Assembly (NCBI GenBank): GCA_000442125.1
Contig: KE546974.1
Location: forward strand, 1,550,001 to 1,614,000
Length of the DNA: 64,000 bases
Origin: Opeltia flavorubescens
Lineage: Eukaryota; Ascomycota; Lecanoromycetes; Teloschistales; Teloschistaceae
Reading direction: 5' to 3'
A program made the position numbers and the translations under genes. The first letter of the stretch is position 1. Each line of letters opens with the position of its first letter. Below the pieces are notes generated by a model. That model saw only the letters and a list, made by a program, of their open reading frames with translations, had not been told where the DNA came from and made no database searches. Of the stretch, positions 58,352 through 64,000 are shown piece after piece.

Positions 58352-59169
58352 ATGAAGAGATTTCTCTACTTCCTCTTGGGGCTTGCGTATTTCATCGTGT
58401 CAGGTATAATTTACAAGTGGTTGGAGTCTGAATATCGTATTCAGAAAGGATGGTACAATGATGCGCATGATTGGGTTAAAAAGTGCTACTCTGGTATGTG
58501 AAGCTGCGTAATTCAAAGCGCATGCATTAAGAATTATCAGGAGAAGTGAATGAGACGCTGGAAGTGATCCTACAAGAGCTCAAAGCTAGGAACGAAGTGA
58601 TTGCGACAGTAGAAGATCGCGATTTGTGTAATTGATCCATCCTCGGTGCTAGAGCTTTACGTGGAATTGACTGTCAGACCAGATGGCTTCAGCAGATGCT
58701 TGAAAGCTACCACGGATCTAGACCAACTTTCGGAGCTCACTGTCACTAAGAACGAAAGAAGAGCTGCCAAGTTCTATCGACGCGAAATAATACTCGACGA
58801 ACAGCATCGCGGAGTGAAAGAGAAATGTGCCCGAATCAGGACCGAGGCGCGTCTCCTGCAGCTAAACTTTATGATAAGACTGCGTGACTTACCCAGGGAT
58901 ATTATGGAGACCCTGATTACCAATCACTGGAGTGATTTGAGATACTGGTTTGTATCAGATGCCACCATCTCGTTATACTTCTGCTAATTATCAGTAGGAT
59001 GCCTGCAGAATCAACTGGCAATGACGAAGACAGTGAGGAAGATGCAGAGTGTCGCCGTGAGCTTCGAGAGCTCGGTTTTCAGGAAGTCATGGATCGATGG
59101 AATCTATGGATGAGGGATCAGACAGCAGCTCGAGAGACAAGCGATAGCATCAAAAATCGTGAGCTTTAA
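58352..59169 (+). CDS. Cluster gene 1: single-helix, helical-rich hypothetical protein (224 aa)
   Basis: Four exons (58352-58493, 58541-58608, 58655-58947 and 58998-59169) sum to exactly 225 codons. The introns are 47, 46 and 50 nt, with GTATGT, GTAGAA and GTTTGT donors. Intron 1 is phase 1. The first exon encodes a hydrophobic helix (FLYFLLGLAYFIVSGIIY, residues 4-21) and then YKWLESEYRIQKGWYNDAHD. The rest is charged and probably helical: ETLEVILQELKARNEVIAT, RRAAKFYRREIILDEQHRG and ARIRTEARLLQLNFMIRLRD. It ends in an acidic stretch (GNDEDSEEDAE) and a final helix. The helix may be a signal anchor, with the body in the lumen or outside. No family is recognised. Genes 2-4 share the first-exon layout and the upstream ACGTCA boxes. 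Confidence 0.6.
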
Positions 59170-59633
59170 TGAAGTTCATTTTGTGAAGACTACGGAGGAT
59201 CGAGGTGAGACTTGTCTTTGCTTCTTCCTGGTCAAACTCGGGACGGAAAATGTGAGATTGGCACTGAGGAAGAGACATGGAGTCTGTACCAGCAATGAAA
59301 GATGTGTGGGGTAGACGATCACGATACACGAGCATTGTCGTTCCACCAGGTCAATGTAGTGGACATTCAGACGGTGATTACGAATAAAAATGCACTTCAC
59401 TGAACGAAATGGATGTCTTCCCCAATGCACTTCAGTGAAAATACGATGTCTTGACTTTACAGACAGAGAATACAACGGGGCTCCAGTTGAATCTCTGGGT
59501 CGAGATTGAAAAAATTCCTTCAAGCTTCAACGCTTGCCATTGAGTATGCCAATTGATTCGAACTTGCTACTCAGCCCGATATCAAATTGTGAGGCTGTGA
59601 AAGTGTTAGTTCCAGCCAATTCAACTGTACATT

Positions 59634-59685
59634 ACGTCACTTGGGACGTAATCAAGACAGCAATAAGGAACGAAATATGACGTCA
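59634..59685 (+). promoter_or_regulatory. Cluster of CRE-like boxes upstream of cluster gene 2
   Basis: TTACGTCA (59632-59639), GGGACGTAAT (59643-59652) and a full palindromic TGACGTCA (59678-59685) fall within 55 bp, 200-250 bp before the start at 59885. TGACGTCA is the classical CRE bound by ATF/CREB-type bZIP factors. Confidence 0.5.
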
Positions 59686-59884
59686 AGATCAAGGTATTTT
59701 GTGTAGTAATTTCCACAAAGACCCATACCAGACTTTCGGGCTCTCTCGCTTACACTTAGCATTTCAAGCTTTTTCGAAGGAAGTTTCTGGAAGTCCTATC
59801 CTGACACTTTCTATTGTGTACTAAGGTCACTTCACGGGCATATCTTCTCCTAGAGCATCATCGATCATTGCTGTGCTCATAGAG

Positions 59885-60602
59885 ATGAGGACCTCCATAA
59901 TGATGTTTCTGCTAGGCGCTGCGATGGCCATGTTTGGGAACTTCTACGTGGTCAACAAAATTTTACCTACATCTGCCGACCCGTCCTAAGAAGTCATCAA
60001 TGAACTCATCGGTATCAAAAATGGCAAGTAGAAGCTACGTATCTCGTAAACAATCTCTGCTAACGATCAATAGCGCTGTCACCCCGGGTTTCTAACCCGT
60101 GGATGGGAAAGACCAAGCGCAATAAAAAGGTTTCAATCAGAAAATTCCGTGATCCGCGCTCGTGCTCGAAGGAGCTTGGAGTCAATATGACTGTATCAGT
60201 CGGACAACTAGGTGATCATTATCTTCTATATTTTTGAATTATATTAAGAGACTGGAAAATGTTGTAGATGATATAACAAGCGATTATAGATATCACATGT
60301 CTATCACCCGTGGATTTTTCGAATTCATTGACAACGATATTCAGAGGTTGTCGCTGTCAAAAGCGACCTATATTGGAACACGGGCCATTCATGACTATTG
60401 GGTCCGAAGTCTAATCGAACACGCAAAGAGGCAAATGGTTCTCATCAATAAGTACAATAACGTATCACAAGCGATGTTGAACGACTTCGGGAGCCTGATG
60501 TTACAGGATCAGTAGGGTACATCAGTTCATAATACCCATTGGTCTAGCTATACATAACTGATCATCAATAGGCATACTAGACGACTAGATGTCTTTGGCT
60601 AG
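59885..60602 (+). pseudogene. Cluster gene 2: single-helix protein, in-frame stop in exon 1
   Basis: Four exons (59885-60011, 60074-60211, 60268-60511 and 60572-60602) sum to 180 codons with clean splice sites. The donors are GTATCA, GTGATC and GTAGGG, and the acceptors end AATAG, TGTAG and AATAG. Introns 1 and 3 carry good branch-like sequences (GCTAACG and ATAACTGATC). The first exon encodes MRTSIMMFLLGAAMAMFGNF and ends in a phase-1 intron, as in the other cluster genes. Codon 35 (59987-59989) is TAA, after which the frame continues as EVINELI. The body includes SDYRYHMSITRGFFEFIDND and EHAKRQMVLINKYNNVSQAM. Either the gene is a recent pseudogene or exon 1 is spliced differently. Apart from this stop it is well preserved. 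The family is unknown. Confidence 0.5.
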
Positions 60603-61255
60603 GAAAGGCTGGTGCGAGTCTCAGCACGGGCTATGACAAGGTTGCTTGACGAATGACCTTGGCTGATGAAGTTCAACTTTGTGTCTGAGGTCGACATGTC
60701 ACAGTTAGTGTAGAGCACGTGAAACTTCGGATATGAAGCATATCCTCGAGGAGCACAAGTTATGCAATGTTAAAGAAGGAAATAATCACATTGATCTGAG
60801 ATCGTATGTCATGTCGTTCTAATACACTAGAGAAATTTGGTGATTCTAAGACCACGACGACCATCTCCAATAGGGAAAAGCTCACAACCGTAAGATCGAC
60901 GACGGCAGTAAGTCACTATCATGTGTTTCTCTCATAGATAACTGCATATTGTATATGTTCCTTCGCATAATGAACGTGCTGCTAATTCAAGACGAAGATA
61001 GTCAGCACAAGGAAGCAGTTTCCAAGTCCAAAAATGGCTAGATCCAATTCAGCCTGGGACGTCACGTCACATGGTCTCGGTGATGATACGCGTCATCCCC
61101 AAAAGGATTTCTGCCCTACCAACCTTTCATGACCTGATGAGATTTGCATTGCCCACTATCTCTGCTGAAACCTCACTGAGTCCCTTTCATACATCGATTG
61201 GCACACTCCTTTTCGAACTTTGCTGATCATCATGATGGCCGGTCTACTGGTGAAG
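60603..61255. other. Spacer between cluster genes 2 and 3
   Basis: About 0.65 kb with no supportable gene. It contains the paired ACGTCA boxes at 61059-61069. Confidence 0.5.
61059..61069 (+). promoter_or_regulatory. Overlapping double ACGTCA box upstream of cluster gene 3
   Basis: ACGTCACGTCA holds two overlapping ACGTCA half-sites 187-197 bp before the start at 61256. It is the tightest pair among the four cluster promoters. Confidence 0.45.
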
Positions 61256-61817
61256 ATGAGGACCATATTCTTGTTTATCCTGACGGTCATCGCGGCATTG
61301 TTTGTGCACGAAAACTCCTCGAAAAAGACCCTTGTCAGGATCACTCACGGGCAAGCTAAGGCTTGGCTCGTGGCCTATAACATCGCGATTCTCCGCCACC
61401 GTATGTATGGTCTTTCGATCGAGTGCTCATTTGTTGACGAGTCTCGAAACAAGTCACCCTTGCCGAATCATGGAGAAATGGGAGATATAACGACATTCCA
61501 TTATTTCCTACTGGGCTACATGTCACATTGACCATGGTGCAGATGAACTTGCAAAGTACCTGCTGGTGCCACTTAAAAGGGCTTGTCAAAAGTGTGTAGA
61601 AGCTCAAAATGATGCCTACTACTTGCAGGGGCGTTATAGAGGGTCTAAACAATCGTGTTCCAAGTATATGCTCTATGATAGAAAATGGCTTCGGATTTCC
61701 AAATCGCTGGAAGATGTACAGCGTGATGTCCGAGACAGGGCAGGAATATTACCAGAAGAAGCTCGAAATCGGTCGGAGGTGCTCTTGTCGGAAGAACGAA
61801 GCAAGTGGGCCCGTTGA
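61256..61817 (+). CDS. Cluster gene 3: single-helix hypothetical protein (139 aa)
   Basis: Exon 1 (61256-61400) encodes MRTIFLFILTVIAALFVHEN and a basic stretch, and ends CGCCACC before a GTATGT donor in phase 1. Exon 2 (61543-61817) begins after a 142-nt intron (acceptor GGTGCAG) and encodes ELAKYLLVPLKRACQKCVEA, then YDRKWLRISKSLEDVQRD and a charged end (SEERSKWAR). The joined frame is 140 codons. The start chosen aligns with MRTSIMM of gene 2; ATGs 21 and 24 bp upstream (61235 and 61232) would add seven or eight residues. One N-terminal helix followed by a soluble helical body suggests a signal-anchored protein. Further 3' exons are possible. The family is not recognised. Confidence 0.5.
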
Positions 61818-63423
61818 GTCATCTCAAAAAGCCATTATTGTCTTAAGCTTTCTGACTATCAGACAGACGAACAAGCAAGGGGATATAGTCCCAACACATA
61901 CGAAGATGACTATTGCATTGAGTATTAATATGTAAGAGAATGAAAGCACGACTCAAGTGCTACTAGGGAAGTCTGCTGGATTCAATTGAAAATTGAAATC
62001 AGTAGCATTCGAGGCTGTACATACACCGTCTTTCGGCCTTATTGCATAGTCATGCCATATTGGAGCTAATTCACACGTTCATGGTTAATGTACAAGAATC
62101 TGGCGAGGTAAAAGCGGTTTGCATGTTGCAGCAACCAGACTCAGGTCAGCTTCATAGAAAGAGAACCTGTACGATAAAGTATCGGGGCTTACACTCAAGA
62201 TTCACTCGCGAATGTTGTTTGTTCCAGCTGAACCTGCTCGTAATAGCTTGCTTTGCTACTGTTCATCGTCCTCGCTTCCGTACCCCTGAAAACGTTTTTT
62301 TCAAGTTACTCATCGAACGAGAATGGGATCCTGTTCTCGCCTTTTTGGCTGTGAACGGATATGTATCCGAACTGGTCTCTTATTCATAGAGTAATCTTTG
62401 CCCAAGACCCACGAGAAATTCGAAATTGTCTGCTGGACTGCACTCTGATAGGTCCTTACCGTGGTATGAGCTACGTCTCCATTCGGATATGTAGCTGCTT
62501 TCGGTGTCAAGGAAACATACCCGGATCCTTCAAGCTTTCACTGGAAGATCTTGAAGCTTTGATAGCACGCGTTTGACGTATCGGTGGAGTAGCTGGGTAA
62601 TCATCCTACCGCTCAATTTCTCCCAAAGATTCACCTCACATCACGGTGAGGTCAGATGATCTTCTTACAGAGCAAAATAAACACAGTAATATCCTTTGAC
62701 ATTGGAATGCAAATGATCACAGTAACCTGCAACACGCGAGGAACAGAGCGTATCACGGTCGCTAGCCCAACACGAACAAGGGAAGAAAGATAAATAAATA
62801 GTATGTGTCGACTGGTAGCTGCTTTAGGAGGACGGAACCGTGGTTATCATGGATGAGAATGGACCATATATAGCCAAAGATCAAGGAGAAGATTCAGGAA
62901 TAGTCAATTGGGACATGAGAAGTTCATCGAATGTGTTCAGGCATGTGAGGTTGGTTGTTAGGATTGTATGCGCGTCTGCAACCAATTCGATAGTCACAAA
63001 AGCTGTCATTTAATGAGAAGGGATTCCGTATCCCGATTTCCAGCAACAAATGAACAAAGAATGATGAGCTTCAAGGTCGGAAGGAAATGCAATCGACTGC
63101 GCTAGATCTCCAGAGTCCGGCTACAGAGGCTAGTGTGAGTAAGCAATAGGAGCATCTACGATTAAAAACAACGTCATTCTTAGCGAGAAAATTATCAGTC
63201 CCATTGCTAAGTTCCACCTTTTATCACCCCAACAAGGTCAGTTGATAGCGATAAGATGAAGTAAGTCAGCAGCCAAACATAACATTATAATTTAACTGTA
63301 TGTTACGTCATACTGACTTGTTGCCACTGGCTACAAATGCGTTCGAGTTGCCGCGTGTCCGCATTATATCTTCGGCTCTGTTTTCCTCTGTCTCTCACCT
63401 CTCCAAGTCACTGGGATCAATCG
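61818..63423. other. Spacer between cluster genes 3 and 4
   Basis: About 1.6 kb. Frames at 62042-62389 and 62361-62576 have cysteine-rich or mixed text but no N-terminal helix and no clear splice pattern. They could be a decayed cluster member. An ACGTCA box lies at 63305-63310. Confidence 0.4.
63305..63310 (+). promoter_or_regulatory. ACGTCA box upstream of cluster gene 4
   Basis: TTACGTCAT occurs 119 bp before the ATG at 63424 and 152 bp before the ATG at 63457. It matches the boxes found before cluster genes 1-3. Confidence 0.4.
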
Positions 63424-63456
63424 ATGTCGCTCAATTACACTTTTAGGGCATTAAAG

Positions 63457-64000
63457 ATGGCAAAGCTCATCTACGCGTTCCTTGCCTTCATCGGGGCCAT
63501 GTATCTGATTTCAGGTTTTCGAAGAGTCGTGCATTCAGTATTCGGAACAGGGAATCCGTCCGGTCATCGCCACGGTATGATCGACGACATCTTCACAAGA
63601 TTTCAGCTACTGATTACTGATGTATGAAGCCACCATGGGATACAATACTACCACGTACCTTGATTCAATTCATCCCTCGACTAAGGAAGTCTACCTCTTG
63701 ACAAATAGATTGAGTGCGTAGAATTTGATTTGTATGGTATTCCACTGGCTGACCAAGTCCTATTCAAGTCGGGTTTTGCGGAGACTTGGCTGTGGCGGTC
63801 AACTACACATCCAGTTTCGATGAAGTCTGGAATTGGAATCAGAGAAATGGGTTAATGCCTAAGGATAGTGTTCAGGCTTTGAAGAAACTGAAAGACATCA
63901 ATGAAATCTTGCTGGAGAAGTATTATACAATACCCAACGAGCTCAGGCAGTACACCGGGAATGTGCTGAGTGATCTAAAGCGCCAGATGGATCTGGTATG
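63457..64000 (+). CDS. Cluster gene 4: single-helix hypothetical protein (cut by window end)
   Basis: Exon 1 (63457-63574) encodes MAKLIYAFLAFIGAMYLISG and then a basic FRRVVHS stretch. It ends CGCCACG before a GTATGA donor in phase 1, at a spot that mirrors gene 3 (CGCCACC, GTATGT). The best acceptor that keeps the frame is TTCAAG at 63768, giving VGFCGDLAVAVNYTSSFDEV, then DSVQALKKLKDINEILLEKY and VLSDLKRQMDLV to the window edge. The 194-nt gap is long and could hide two introns with a tiny exon. An upstream ATG (63424) would add MSLNYTFRALK. The body looks coiled-coil. The 3' end is outside the window. The family is not recognised. Confidence 0.5.

Noticed and set aside
62042-62576. A fifth member of the right-hand cluster
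   Set aside because: It lacks an N-terminal hydrophobic exon, a phase-1 GTAT donor and a nearby ACGTCA box; at most a decayed copy.
1-64000. tRNA or rRNA genes
   Set aside because: No cloverleaf A/B boxes with matching arms and no rRNA-like conserved blocks were noticed on either strand by eye; a covariance search was not possible.

Overview
The window looks like nuclear DNA of a filamentous ascomycete (Pezizomycotina). The genes are broken by many short introns, mostly 46-70 nt, with GTAAGT/GTATGT donors and CTAAC/CTGAC-like branch sites. The recognisable families are typically fungal: a methanol-type alcohol oxidase, a seven-helix rhodopsin-like membrane protein, a GABA/choline-type permease, a membrane-anchored fucose lectin and AIG1-like GTPases. 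Order or species cannot be fixed from the sequence; a Leotiomycetes-like fungus is only a guess.

1-28.5 kb is accessory and largely decayed. At 2.3-5.8 kb there are small spliced genes, including a tandem pair of paralogues (3572-4343 and 5018-5812) with the same intron positions and phases and a duplicated 5' leader. From about 6 to 18 kb I see only broken coding-like patches, short duplications, and pieces that resemble conserved host genes (DEF1-like, RCC1-like) in scrambled order. Four blocks are tandem arrays whose repeat unit is an exon plus its intron: 12.7-13.3 kb (about 160 bp), 20.98-23.93 kb (about 300-340 bp), 25.17-25.9 kb (about 240 bp) and 26.13-28.33 kb (about 200 bp, 12 donors). 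No transposase, reverse transcriptase or integrase was recognised.

28.9-55.7 kb carries well-formed genes: an amino-acid/choline-type permease (+), a glycine/arginine-tailed extracellular-type protein (+), a 59-residue predicted secreted peptide (-), a 7TM rhodopsin-like protein (+), an alcohol oxidase (+) with a possible peroxisomal C-terminus, a fucose-lectin-type membrane protein (-), two convergent AIG1-like GTPases (+/-) and an unrecognised 201-residue protein (-). Long intergenic stretches separate them, with AT-rich and purine-rich tracts and one notable foldback at 56.46-56.57 kb.

58.3-64.0 kb holds four consecutive same-strand genes that I do not recognise. Each has a short first exon encoding one hydrophobic helix and ending in a phase-1 intron, followed by exons for charged, helix-rich proteins. 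Each has ACGTCA (CRE-like) boxes about 120-250 bp upstream. One carries an in-frame stop and the last runs off the window. This cluster, the exon-intron arrays and the GTPase pair are the most unusual content.
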